This document shows positions 50,192 to 58,235 of a stretch of DNA of 64,000 bases, piece by piece. Under the pieces are notes generated by a model. It saw nothing but the letters and a program-made list of their open reading frames with translations, made no database searches and was not told where the DNA came from. A program made the translations under genes and the position numbers. The DNA is taken from assembly GCA_965243145.1 (NCBI GenBank), contig CBDEUB010000002.1:2604001-2668000 (forward strand). Direction: 5' to 3'. The DNA comes from CBDBLK01 sp965243145 (lineage in GTDB: Bacteria > Bdellovibrionota > Bacteriovoracia > Bacteriovoracales > Bacteriovoracaceae). Every line of letters starts with the position of its first letter. The stretch's first letter is position 1.

Positions 50192-51280
50192 ATGAGAATT
50201 GTTTTGGCCCTATCTTGGACAATCTTGTACTTGGGATGCTTTGCCCTTAGTGTGGCCGCCAGGGATGTAACATTATCAGAGGCCAAAGGTATTGCTAAGC
50301 AAATAGCGAATGAATATCCCGAAGCAGTTAAATTAGCATATAACTCCTATCCCAGAAAAGAAGATAGAGATTTAAAAAATCACTCCCGAACTGAATTTTG
50401 GGATCGGGTGATTCAAAAATTGCATTCGATTGATCCTGGGTATTGCTATATTAGATCAAGGGATGGGCTTCATAGGACTGATCTTTTGGGTTATTGCCCT
50501 CATCAATACCGTTCTTCTGATTGTAATACTGCAGCTGGAGGGTCATTGGCAGAATTTACAATATTAGATTTTATCAGTAGCTCCAGTTCTGGCGGGATTA
50601 GAAAGGCCCATTTTTGGTGGGGAAAACCTAGTATATTCGAGAAAAGAAAAGAAAGGGTTGCGGAGATTCGAAAAAAAGACCCTAACCACCTTCCCCATCC
50701 AATAGGGAGGGGACATTGTGTATTTCCCCGTCCTGGAGCACCAAACTACGGTTATGTCCCGAATCACCCTGGGCCTGTTGTGGGAAGCGGTGGTGGTAGT
50801 GGTGGTACGGGTAGTGGCAATGGCAACGGTAACGGTAATAGTAATGGAAATACCGATCCCAACGCAATTAAAGGTGAGTGTGGCCGCTGGCAGGGGCCAT
50901 CGGATCAGTCTTGCAATCAGGGAAGGTATCACCGCCATCCGGGACACACAAATAGCGAGTACCGCTGGACATGCCGGGATATTCCCCACGCCGGCGAAAC
51001 TGGCTGTAGTGAATCCAAAACGGGCGGAGGAGGGGGAAATGAGGAGGCCCAATGTCCCTCCCCTTTTCCTCATTACAAAAAAGTTGGTGGAAGTTGTCTC
51101 CCCTCCTGTGGGGTCTCCAAAAATATCTATTGCGCCAAAAATGATTGTTCGGGATTGGTGATCGCCAGCGGCCCCCCTTGCACCAATGCCGGCAACAGGA
51201 AGGCCATGGATTTAAAAACCTATCCATCCCCCAAACAATCCCCCTGTTGTTTGCTCAGACTGAATGATGGCAGTCGCTAG
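50192..51280 (+). CDS. tandem identical secreted Cys-rich protein, copy 8 of 9 (array gene 15)
   Basis: Translation identical to array gene 8; no frameshift or premature stop. Confidence 0.8.
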   Translation: MRIVLALSWTILYLGCFALSVAARDVTLSEAKGIAKQIANEYPEAVKLAYNSYPRKEDRDLKNHSRTEFWDRVIQKLHSIDPGYCYIRSRDGLHRTDLLGYCPHQYRSSDCNTAAGGSLAEFTILDFISSSSSGGIRKAHFWWGKPSIFEKRKERVAEIRKKDPNHLPHPIGRGHCVFPRPGAPNYGYVPNHPGPVVGSGGGSGGTGSGNGNGNGNSNGNTDPNAIKGECGRWQGPSDQSCNQGRYHRHPGHTNSEYRWTCRDIPHAGETGCSESKTGGGGGNEEAQCPSPFPHYKKVGGSCLPSCGVSKNIYCAKNDCSGLVIASGPPCTNAGNRKAMDLKTYPSPKQSPCCLLRLNDGSR

Positions 51281-51327
51281 GTGAAGAAAATTGGTAAAAT
51301 AATTTTTCAATGAATAAGGATGGAAAA

Positions 51328-52416
51328 ATGAGAATTGTTTTGGCCCTATCTTGGACAATCTTGTACTTGGGATGCTTTGCCCTTAGTGTGGCCGCCAGGG
51401 ATGTAACATTATCAGAGGCCAAAGGTATTGCTAAGCAAATAGCGAATGAATATCCCGAAGCAGTTAAATTAGCATATAACTCCTATCCCAGAAAAGAAGA
51501 TAGAGATTTAAAAAATCACTCCCGAACTGAATTTTGGGATCGGGTGATTCAAAAATTGCATTCGATTGATCCTGGGTATTGCTATATTAGATCAAGGGAT
51601 GGGCTTCATAGGACTGATCTTTTGGGTTATTGCCCTCATCAATACCGTTCTTCTGATTGTAATACTGCAGCTGGAGGGTCATTGGCAGAATTTACAATAT
51701 TAGATTTTATCAGTAGCTCCAGTTCTGGCGGGATTAGAAAGGCCCATTTTTGGTGGGGAAAACCTAGTATATTCGAGAAAAGAAAAGAAAGGGTTGCGGA
51801 GATTCGAAAAAAAGACCCTAACCACCTTCCCCATCCAATAGGGAGGGGACATTGTGTATTTCCCCGTCCTGGAGCACCAAACTACGGTTATGTCCCGAAT
51901 CACCCTGGGCCTGTTGTGGGAAGCGGTGGTGGTAGTGGTGGTACGGGTAGTGGCAATGGCAACGGTAACGGTAATAGTAATGGAAATACCGATCCCAACG
52001 CAATTAAAGGTGAGTGTGGCCGCTGGCAGGGGCCATCGGATCAGTCTTGCAATCAGGGAAGGTATCACCGCCATCCGGGACACACAAATAGCGAGTACCG
52101 CTGGACATGCCGGGATATTCCCCACGCCGGCGAAACTGGCTGTAGTGAATCCAAAACGGGCGGAGGAGGGGGAAATGAGGAGGCCCAATGTCCCTCCCCT
52201 TTTCCTCATTACAAAAAAGTTGGTGGAAGTTGTCTCCCCTCCTGTGGGGTCTCCAAAAATATCTATTGCGCCAAAAATGATTGTTCGGGATTGGTGATCG
52301 CCAGCGGCCCCCCTTGCACCAATGCCGGCAACAGGAAGGCCATGGATTTAAAAACCTATCCATCCCCCAAACAATCCCCCTGTTGTTTGCTCAGACTGAA
52401 TGATGGCAGTCGCTAG
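51328..52416 (+). CDS. tandem identical secreted Cys-rich protein, copy 9 of 9 (array gene 16)
   Basis: The last complete identical unit. The following gene keeps this 5' half but changes its 3' half after base 53014. Confidence 0.8.
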   Translation: MRIVLALSWTILYLGCFALSVAARDVTLSEAKGIAKQIANEYPEAVKLAYNSYPRKEDRDLKNHSRTEFWDRVIQKLHSIDPGYCYIRSRDGLHRTDLLGYCPHQYRSSDCNTAAGGSLAEFTILDFISSSSSGGIRKAHFWWGKPSIFEKRKERVAEIRKKDPNHLPHPIGRGHCVFPRPGAPNYGYVPNHPGPVVGSGGGSGGTGSGNGNGNGNSNGNTDPNAIKGECGRWQGPSDQSCNQGRYHRHPGHTNSEYRWTCRDIPHAGETGCSESKTGGGGGNEEAQCPSPFPHYKKVGGSCLPSCGVSKNIYCAKNDCSGLVIASGPPCTNAGNRKAMDLKTYPSPKQSPCCLLRLNDGSR

Positions 52417-52463
52417 GTGAAGAAAATTGGTAAAATAATTTTTCAATGAATAAGGATGGAAAA

Positions 52464-53555
52464 ATGAGAATTGTTTTGGCCCTATCTTGGACAATCTTGT
52501 ACTTGGGATGCTTTGCCCTTAGTGTGGCCGCCAGGGATGTAACATTATCAGAGGCCAAAGGTATTGCTAAGCAAATAGCGAATGAATATCCCGAAGCAGT
52601 TAAATTAGCATATAACTCCTATCCCAGAAAAGAAGATAGAGATTTAAAAAATCACTCCCGAACTGAATTTTGGGATCGGGTGATTCAAAAATTGCATTCG
52701 ATTGATCCTGGGTATTGCTATATTAGATCAAGGGATGGGCTTCATAGGACTGATCTTTTGGGTTATTGCCCTCATCAATACCGTTCTTCTGATTGTAATA
52801 CTGCAGCTGGAGGGTCATTGGCAGAATTTACAATATTAGATTTTATCAGTAGCTCCAGTTCTGGCGGGATTAGAAAGGCCCATTTTTGGTGGGGAAAACC
52901 TAGTATATTCGAGAAAAGAAAAGAAAGGGTTGCGGAGATTCGAAAAAAAGACCCTAACCACCTTCCCCATCCAATAGGGAGGGGACATTGTGTATTTCCC
53001 CGTCCTGGAGCACCCAACTACGGTTATGTCCCGAATCACCCTGGGCCTGTTGTAAGCAGCAGTGGTGGCACGGGGGGCAGCAGCAGTGGAAATACTGATC
53101 CCAACGCAATCAAAGGAGAGTGTGGCCGTTGGCAGGGGCCATCGGACGAGTCTTGCAATCAAGGAAGATACCATCGCCATCCGGGACACACAAATAGCGA
53201 GTACCGTTGGACTTGCCGGGATATTCCTCACACCGGCGAGATTGGCTGTAGTGAATCCAAAACGGGTGGAGGAGGGGGAACTGGCAGCGGCAATGGCAGT
53301 GGCCCAACTGCTCATATTCCAGGACTCACCTTGCCCCCCGGCGCGGCCTGTCCCAATGATGCTCACTGGAAAGAAGTAGGGGGTGAATGTCTCCCCTCCT
53401 GCGGGCACGCCAAAAATATCTATTGCGCTAAAAACGATTGCTCGGGATTAGTGATTGCCAATGGTGGCAGTTGTACCAATGCCGCTAGTAAGAAGGCAAG
53501 TGATTTAAAATCTTACCAGTCCCCCTGTTGTTTGCTCAAATTAACTAAACCATAG
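52464..53555 (+). CDS. hybrid secreted Cys-rich protein, architecture B-C-D2 (array gene 17)
   Basis: The 363-residue product has the same signal peptide and B module as the nine identical genes up to base 53014. The sequence then switches: a shorter Ser/Gly linker (VVSSSGGTGGSSSGNTDPN), a C module with DESCNQ in place of DQSCNQ, and the second-type D module (PTAHIPGLTLPPGAACPNDAHWKEVGG...) as in array gene 5. It ends LLKLTKP and closes the array. This looks like the ancestral right-hand end from which the tandem expanded by unequal exchange. A short hairpin with six T residues (CTCTGCGAAGAG, then TTTTTT, near 53562-53579) follows and may end transcription. Confidence 0.78.
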   Translation: MRIVLALSWTILYLGCFALSVAARDVTLSEAKGIAKQIANEYPEAVKLAYNSYPRKEDRDLKNHSRTEFWDRVIQKLHSIDPGYCYIRSRDGLHRTDLLGYCPHQYRSSDCNTAAGGSLAEFTILDFISSSSSGGIRKAHFWWGKPSIFEKRKERVAEIRKKDPNHLPHPIGRGHCVFPRPGAPNYGYVPNHPGPVVSSSGGTGGSSSGNTDPNAIKGECGRWQGPSDESCNQGRYHRHPGHTNSEYRWTCRDIPHTGEIGCSESKTGGGGGTGSGNGSGPTAHIPGLTLPPGAACPNDAHWKEVGGECLPSCGHAKNIYCAKNDCSGLVIANGGSCTNAASKKASDLKSYQSPCCLLKLTKP

Positions 53556-53577
53556 AGTATGCTCTGCGAAGAGTTTT

Positions 53578-54246
53578 TTACAGGCAAGACGAAGGGAAAA
53601 ATTGCAATTCGAGATTTCCCAGGGATATGTGTTGCTTGCGGTAGAAGGCCTTGCCGGTGGTTTGGTGGCGGGCGTATTGCCAGGCGCTAAAGTGCGCTTT
53701 TCCTCCTCCGCCGGGGAGGGGAAGAGAAATGGACAGGCGGCCGTCCCGTTCCCTCCACTCCCAGTGCTCCCCGGGGGCCACATGGCCCCCTTGAAGGGCC
53801 AAAATTTTGGCAAATTGCAACAGCAGGGCGTGGAGGGTGGCCCGTTCCGGGGGAGTGAGTTGTAGGCGTCGGTAGAGGCCTCCGCCTGGCACGATCTGGC
53901 CGCGTTCGAGTTGGGAATAGTCGAGAGTCAGCAACTCGCTGCCGCCTAAGGGAAAATCGACCTCCAAGGCCCACTCCTTGTCTTTCACCCGGTGCAGGGC
54001 CTGGTAGCTAAAACTGTAGCGCCCGCGGGGAAACATGGCCCGTCCCTTTCCCTCACCACTCAGGCACACCGCCGCCAGTGCCTCTTGTAAATTGGCCGAA
54101 GGCGTGGCCCGCTGTTGTTCCCGCCAGGGGGAGAGGGCGCAGGATTGCAGCAGAAGAATGATCAGTGTGGCCCAGGTGCGGGGGTGGCGGGGGAGAGTTC
54201 GGCCAGTGCCTGCAAAATGTGTTTTCTCTCGGATGAACTTCGGCAA
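53578..54246 (-). CDS. putative outer-membrane lipoprotein (LolB-like?)
   Basis: The frame of 222 residues starts at TTG 54246; no ATG or GTG lies before the signal region, so the start is uncertain. A lipoprotein-like signal (WATLIILLLQSC) leads to a mature part with LSGEGKGRAMFPRGRYSFSYQAL and WALEVDFPLGGSELLTLDYSQ. This loosely resembles the LolB fold, which inserts lipoproteins into the outer membrane. The similarity is weak and from memory only. The gene overlaps the 3' end of the upstream TPR gene by about 85 bases under this start. A truncated duplicate of its 3' end lies at 35713-35843. Confidence 0.5.
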   Translation of the reverse strand: MPKFIREKTHFAGTGRTLPRHPRTWATLIILLLQSCALSPWREQQRATPSANLQEALAAVCLSGEGKGRAMFPRGRYSFSYQALHRVKDKEWALEVDFPLGGSELLTLDYSQLERGQIVPGGGLYRRLQLTPPERATLHALLLQFAKILALQGGHVAPGEHWEWRERDGRLSISLPLPGGGGKAHFSAWQYARHQTTGKAFYRKQHISLGNLELQFFPSSCL

Positions 54247-55949
54247 TATTCGAGGGCCTCTTTAAAGTACTGCTTGGCCTTATTGTACTGGCCCAATTGG
54301 CGATAGGCCATGGCCAGGTGTTTGGTGATGACGGCATCTTTGGGCACCAGTTGGTAGGCCCGGCGGATTTCGGCCAGGGCCTTTTGGTAGTCGCCCACCT
54401 TGTAATAGTACCACCCCAGGGAGTCGCGGATGTGGCCATCCTCCGGTTCCAGGGCCAGGGCCTGGAGGATGAGGGAGTGCCCGCGCTGCAAGTCTTCGCC
54501 AGTTTCCAGCAGGGAATAACCCAAAAAATTGAGGGCGTGGGGGTTGTGGGGATTCTTTTCCAGCATTTTGCCGATCAATTCCCGCGAGGCGCGGTAGTCG
54601 GCGCGCTGTTCGTAGAGTGTGGCCAAATAGTATTGGTGGCCCTCTTCCAGTTTGCCGCGGTCTTGCAACTGCTGTAAAATGTGGATCGCCCGCTCCAGGT
54701 TTTGAGCAGGTGGCCCCAGCGAAGCAGGGGATCGCCGCTGAACCAGTTGTTCGAGAGCGCGGGCGGTTTGAATTTTAGAATCGTAAGAGAGGGGACTGTC
54801 TGGCCCAATGCGGGCAAAGGCATCGATCGCCCTTTGGTGTTCGCCGGTTTGTTGATAGATCAGGCCCAAGTTGTAGTGAATACGATTGGAATGGGGGGCC
54901 GCCAATAAGATTTCCCGAAATGTCCGCTTGGCCTCTTCCCAGTGGCGGTATTTGGTGTAGAGCATTCCCAGTTGCACTTTGAGGTTGAGGTCGTCGGACT
55001 CCACATTTGAAAGTTTTTCCAGGTAGGGGATAATGTCCTCCAGGGACGAGTGTTTTTGGATGAGTTGGATCAATTGGGCCAAAACCAGGGGGTGGTTTGG
55101 CGTGTGCTTGAGAAACTTCCGGTAGGCGGTGATGGCGGCCTGGGGCCGGTTTTGTTGGGTGAGCACCATGGTTTTGGCCACCACGGCAGGGAGAAAGTCT
55201 GGCCGTTGCTCAAGGGCGCGGGAAAAGTGTTTCAGTGCCGTTTGGTTTTTTCCCTGGGCAAAGGCCAGCTTGCCCCGGTGGTAGGGAAATATGGCCCGGT
55301 CAGATTCACCATTTTGATTTTGCCGTTGGCACTGGCCCAACACCGCCTCGGCCCGGCGGTAGTTTTTTTGCTTCTGGTGCAAATTGGCCAGGGGGATGCA
55401 CAGACCAGAGTTTCCGGGGTATTTCTTCAGGAGTTTGCGGTACACTGTGCGGGCCTCGTCCCATTCTCCTCGGAAAGTGTGAATCCCCGCCAGTATAAGG
55501 CCCAATTTTTTATCTTCACCGCCGTTCTGGTTTAGTGCTTGCTGAAACATGTGTTGCACCAGTGGCCTGGCGGTTTTGAAGTCTCCCGTTTTTACTAACT
55601 CAACGGCGTAGCGCCTTTTGAGGTAGTCGTCGCCGGGGAGGATGGACACCATTTGGCCAAATAAAAAGGCCGCCGCTTTGGCCTCGCCCCTCACCGATAA
55701 ATCGTTGGCCTTGAGAAACAAGTCGGTGGCCAAAAACTGTACGGCGTGTGGCCCCACCGCCGCCGCCTTTTGGTATTGTTCCCGTATGGTGTTGGCCGAG
55801 ACTTGCACTACCGTAGGGGGGGACGGAGGGCCTTTTTCTGGCGTTCTGGTGGCGGAAGAGCAGCTTCCAAGGGCCAAAACCAGTGCACAGATCACACCGG
55901 GTGCCGGCACAGATTTTAACAGGGTCTTATGATTCATTGCAAAAATCAT
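54162..55949 (-). CDS. TPR-repeat lipoprotein
   Basis: The protein of 595 residues begins with a lipoprotein signal (VICALVLALGSC, lipobox LGSC); ATG 55937, four codons in, is an equally possible start. From about residue 55 to the end it consists of tetratricopeptide repeats, for example ALKHFSRALEQRPDFLPAVVAKTMVL, AITAYRKFLKHTPNHPLVLAQLI, RIHYNLGLIYQQTGEHQRAIDAFARI, HALNFLGYSLLETGEDLQRGHSLILQAL and GDYQKALAEIRRAYQLVPKDAV. It is probably anchored in the outer or inner membrane facing the periplasm and acts as a protein-interaction scaffold. The overlapping downstream lipoprotein may be its partner. Confidence 0.85.
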   Translation of the reverse strand: MIFAMNHKTLLKSVPAPGVICALVLALGSCSSATRTPEKGPPSPPTVVQVSANTIREQYQKAAAVGPHAVQFLATDLFLKANDLSVRGEAKAAAFLFGQMVSILPGDDYLKRRYAVELVKTGDFKTARPLVQHMFQQALNQNGGEDKKLGLILAGIHTFRGEWDEARTVYRKLLKKYPGNSGLCIPLANLHQKQKNYRRAEAVLGQCQRQNQNGESDRAIFPYHRGKLAFAQGKNQTALKHFSRALEQRPDFLPAVVAKTMVLTQQNRPQAAITAYRKFLKHTPNHPLVLAQLIQLIQKHSSLEDIIPYLEKLSNVESDDLNLKVQLGMLYTKYRHWEEAKRTFREILLAAPHSNRIHYNLGLIYQQTGEHQRAIDAFARIGPDSPLSYDSKIQTARALEQLVQRRSPASLGPPAQNLERAIHILQQLQDRGKLEEGHQYYLATLYEQRADYRASRELIGKMLEKNPHNPHALNFLGYSLLETGEDLQRGHSLILQALALEPEDGHIRDSLGWYYYKVGDYQKALAEIRRAYQLVPKDAVITKHLAMAYRQLGQYNKAKQYFKEALEYCRSSSERKHILQALAELSPATPAPGPH

Positions 55950-56106
55950 TAAAAAAGAATCGGCCAGAAGGGGGATTTTTTTTAGGCGAAGGCCCTTTGG
56001 GGGAACTTTTTTCCAAAAATGCCGGGTTTTAAGTGATTGATTTTATTGGAAAAGTGAATAAAAGAGAGGAATTTTGAGAAATCTTTTTAATTTTTACCCT
56101 TTTAGG

Positions 56107-56135
56107 TTGACAGCATCATTTTATTATTGTTAGAA
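56107..56135 (+). promoter_or_regulatory. putative sigma-70 promoter of the PhaR-like gene
   Basis: A perfect TTGACA (56107-56112), a 17-base AT-rich spacer and TTAGAA (56130-56135) lie about 90 bases upstream of ATG 56226. The -10 match is only fair. Confidence 0.45.
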
Positions 56136-56225
56136 GTGTCCCGCGAGAATATTAAACCGATTGCTGGAGAGCGATATAACAAATGGTGGAATGGATTTCA
56201 CCCAGACATTACGAGGGGAATTGCA

Positions 56226-56624
56226 ATGAGTAATGCTCGAATCATCAAACGCTATCAGAACCGTAAACTGTACGACACTCATCAGAGCTGTTATGTCACC
56301 CTGGAGGAGATCGCCCAGATCATCCGCGAGGGCCATGAGATTCAGGTGATCGACAACAAGACCAAGAACGACATCACCTACACTACTCAGATACAGCTCT
56401 TGTTCGACCAGGAGAGAAGGTCAACGAAGATGGGTGATCCCGATCTGCTCAGGCGAGTGATTCGCCACGGTGAGGGAACTTTTACAGATTACATCCGCGT
56501 CCTTGAAGAGAGTGGACAGGTGCCAAGTGGCATGGTCAACGGAACCGGAACCGCTCCGGAAGGTGTACAGACACCCGCATCTAACAACGCTTCCTATATG
56601 GAATCGGGTTCTCTGGGAAACTAG
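56226..56624 (+). CDS. phaR: polyhydroxyalkanoate synthesis regulator PhaR-like (DNA-binding)
   Basis: ATG 56226, with GAGGGGA upstream, starts the conserved domain directly (MSNARIIKRYQNRKLYDTHQSCYVTLEEIAQIIREGHEIQVIDNKTKNDITYTTQIQLLFDQER). This is the N-terminal DNA-binding module of PHA/PHB accumulation regulators (PF07879 type). The C-terminal third (about residues 70-132) is short and Ser/Asn/Gly-rich, with a DLLRRVIRHGEGTFTDYIRVLEES helix. In other bacteria the domain represses phasin genes and binds PHA granules. No phaC/phasin genes are in the window, so the regulon here is unknown. Confidence 0.85.
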   Translation: MSNARIIKRYQNRKLYDTHQSCYVTLEEIAQIIREGHEIQVIDNKTKNDITYTTQIQLLFDQERRSTKMGDPDLLRRVIRHGEGTFTDYIRVLEESGQVPSGMVNGTGTAPEGVQTPASNNASYMESGSLGN

Positions 56625-56725
56625 GGTCGGGGGCCAATCACATCCCAATGCCGGGTGGAAAACCTGCGGGGGCGAGGTGAACTTTGTGGAAGTGGAGAGT
56701 CTTATTCGGGGCCATTGAGGTTCCT

Positions 56726-57394
56726 TTGAAAGTAGCGCTACTTCTCGCCGGAGTGCTGGCCTGGCCGTGTGCAGGCCAATCCCGCATCCAGCAACTCACT
56801 TCCCAAAGAGAGGCCGCCAAGGCGGAAAAAAAACTGGAGAAGTCGGCGCGGACTTCTCCTTCGGAAGCGGCGGCCACACACAAGCAGATTCCCGGGGGAG
56901 TTCACCGCCACTCGTTGGGCATCGGCATAGGCCAAACTTTTGTCTTTGGGAATTTTGAAGACAATGGCAAAAGTCAAATCACCGGGGATTTCCTCTATGC
57001 TTACTCGGCCAGCTATTCTTTCGATCTCTTGGCCAACTTCCACTATTCCAAGCACAATTTCCAGGGCCGTTACGCCCGTTTGATCGATCTCAGCATAGGA
57101 GTCAAGGGAAGATTTTTTCACTTCGATTCCTTTTCTCCTTTCGTGGTGGGGGGATTGGGTTTTTATATCCCCAAACTCAGACGCCAGGAGGCGGATGGAA
57201 ATTTACACCCCACTAAATCGCAAGTGGTTTTTGGCCCCCATCTCGGTGCCGGAGTGGATTTGAGATTGAACCACCACTTTGCCATAGGTATGCTCGGCCA
57301 GTACCACAATCCCTTTGATGTCAAACAAGAAGTGGGGGCCGAAGTCGAAGGTTCCTACTTTAAATTGTTGCTGACCGTGTTTTACATCTTTTAA
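56726..57394 (+). CDS. outer-membrane beta-barrel protein
   Basis: TTG 56726 is preferred as start because TTGAGG lies just upstream and it opens a signal peptide (LKVALLLAGVLAWPCAGQS). The mature protein has a Lys/Glu/Ala-rich helical segment (about residues 25-60), followed by alternating aromatic strands: HRHSLGIGIGQTFVFGNF, GDFLYAYSASYSFDLLANFHY, ARLIDLSIGVKGRFFHF, SPFVVGGLGFYIP, VVFGPHLGAGVDLRLNHHFAIGMLGQYH, and SYFKLLLTVFYIF. The last residue is Phe, as in proteins assembled by the BAM machine. It resembles OmpW-like or generic 8-strand barrels. It lies 20 bases upstream of the ArsA-like gene. Confidence 0.7.
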   Translation: MKVALLLAGVLAWPCAGQSRIQQLTSQREAAKAEKKLEKSARTSPSEAAATHKQIPGGVHRHSLGIGIGQTFVFGNFEDNGKSQITGDFLYAYSASYSFDLLANFHYSKHNFQGRYARLIDLSIGVKGRFFHFDSFSPFVVGGLGFYIPKLRRQEADGNLHPTKSQVVFGPHLGAGVDLRLNHHFAIGMLGQYHNPFDVKQEVGAEVEGSYFKLLLTVFYIF

Positions 57395-57413
57395 ATCTTA
57401 ATAAAAGTTTGTT

Positions 57414-58235
57414 GTGAAACCTCTCCAACACCGTTTGTATTTTTTTACCGGCAAGGGCGGGGTGGGGAAGAGCGAAGTGGCCTTGGCCCTGGCCCAAGCA
57501 CTGCACTTGCGGGGGCAAAAAGTCCTCTTTTGTTCCTTTGGCCAATCGTTGAGTGGCGAAGTGATGCGGGGTTTTGGGCCAGAGTGTTTGACCTTGAGTT
57601 TGAAACAGAGCACTGAAGAATATATGGCCAGCAAGTTGGGTTCCAAGACAGTGGCCAAGTGGATTTTAAAAACCGCCTTTTTCTCCAGTTTTTTGGATGT
57701 GCTTCCTGGCCTGCAACAGGTGATCTTCTTAGGCCATCTCATCGATCGCCTGGAGCGCGATGCGGAACTCTGTATGGTAGTGGATGGCCCCAGTTCGGGC
57801 CACGCCTTAAACTTGTTTGAGGCCGGGTACAATTTCAAAAAAATATTTAAAAGCGGATTGCTCTTTCAGGACATTGAGCGCATGCACCGCTTTCTCTACG
57901 CTAAGGGGGGGATCAAGGCCTTCATTCTCGTGCGGCCGTCTTCCCTGGATGTGCAAGAGGGAGTGGAGTTGGAGCAAAAACTCGCCCACCTGAATTTGGC
58001 CTCCCGGCAAATTGTCCTCAACGGTGCCATCTCCCACATGGAAGAGATGGCCAGTTATCGGGAGGGCCAAACTTTGCGGGTGCCTGACTTTTTACAAAAA
58101 AAGATGGCCCTGGAGGCCCGTGCCATCGAAGCGTTGGAAGGGCGACACGGGGAAGTGGCCTTTCCCTACTTTTTGGCCCGCCAAACGGAACCGTTGTTTC
58201 GGCAAATGGTTCCCCTGGCCGAGGAGTTGCTGTGA
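57414..58235 (+). CDS. ArsA-like ATPase, first of a pair
   Basis: The product of 273 residues starts at GTG 57414 and has a deviant Walker A motif with the signature lysine (FTGKGGVGKSEVALALAQAL), typical of the ArsA/Get3/MinD class. It shows a switch-like D-GPSSGHALNL and further family traits such as LVRPSSLDVQEGVELEQKL. ArsA-type ATPases act as dimers in arsenite efflux or in tail-anchored protein targeting. No arsB or arsenic regulator is near, so arsenic resistance is unlikely. It overlaps the second ArsA-like gene by four bases (GTGA). Confidence 0.85.
   Translation: MKPLQHRLYFFTGKGGVGKSEVALALAQALHLRGQKVLFCSFGQSLSGEVMRGFGPECLTLSLKQSTEEYMASKLGSKTVAKWILKTAFFSSFLDVLPGLQQVIFLGHLIDRLERDAELCMVVDGPSSGHALNLFEAGYNFKKIFKSGLLFQDIERMHRFLYAKGGIKAFILVRPSSLDVQEGVELEQKLAHLNLASRQIVLNGAISHMEEMASYREGQTLRVPDFLQKKMALEARAIEALEGRHGEVAFPYFLARQTEPLFRQMVPLAEELL

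Larger units (their letters stand above)
41638..53014 (+). repeat. head-to-tail tandem repeat, period 1136 bp, about ten copies
   Basis: The sequence repeats every 1136 bases from CCCCGTCCTGGAGCACC in gene 7 (41638) until the first mismatch inside gene 17 (53015, C for A). Each unit comprises the 3' half of one gene, a spacer of about 47 bases (GGTGAAGAAAATTGGTAAAA and following) and the 5' half of the next. The nine complete genes inside have identical translations. The length, 11377 bases, is 10.0 periods. Confidence 0.97.

Noticed and set aside
41638..53014. The tandem run as a CRISPR array or phage repeat
   Set aside because: Period 1136 with complete genes, no short repeats with unique spacers, and no Cas genes.
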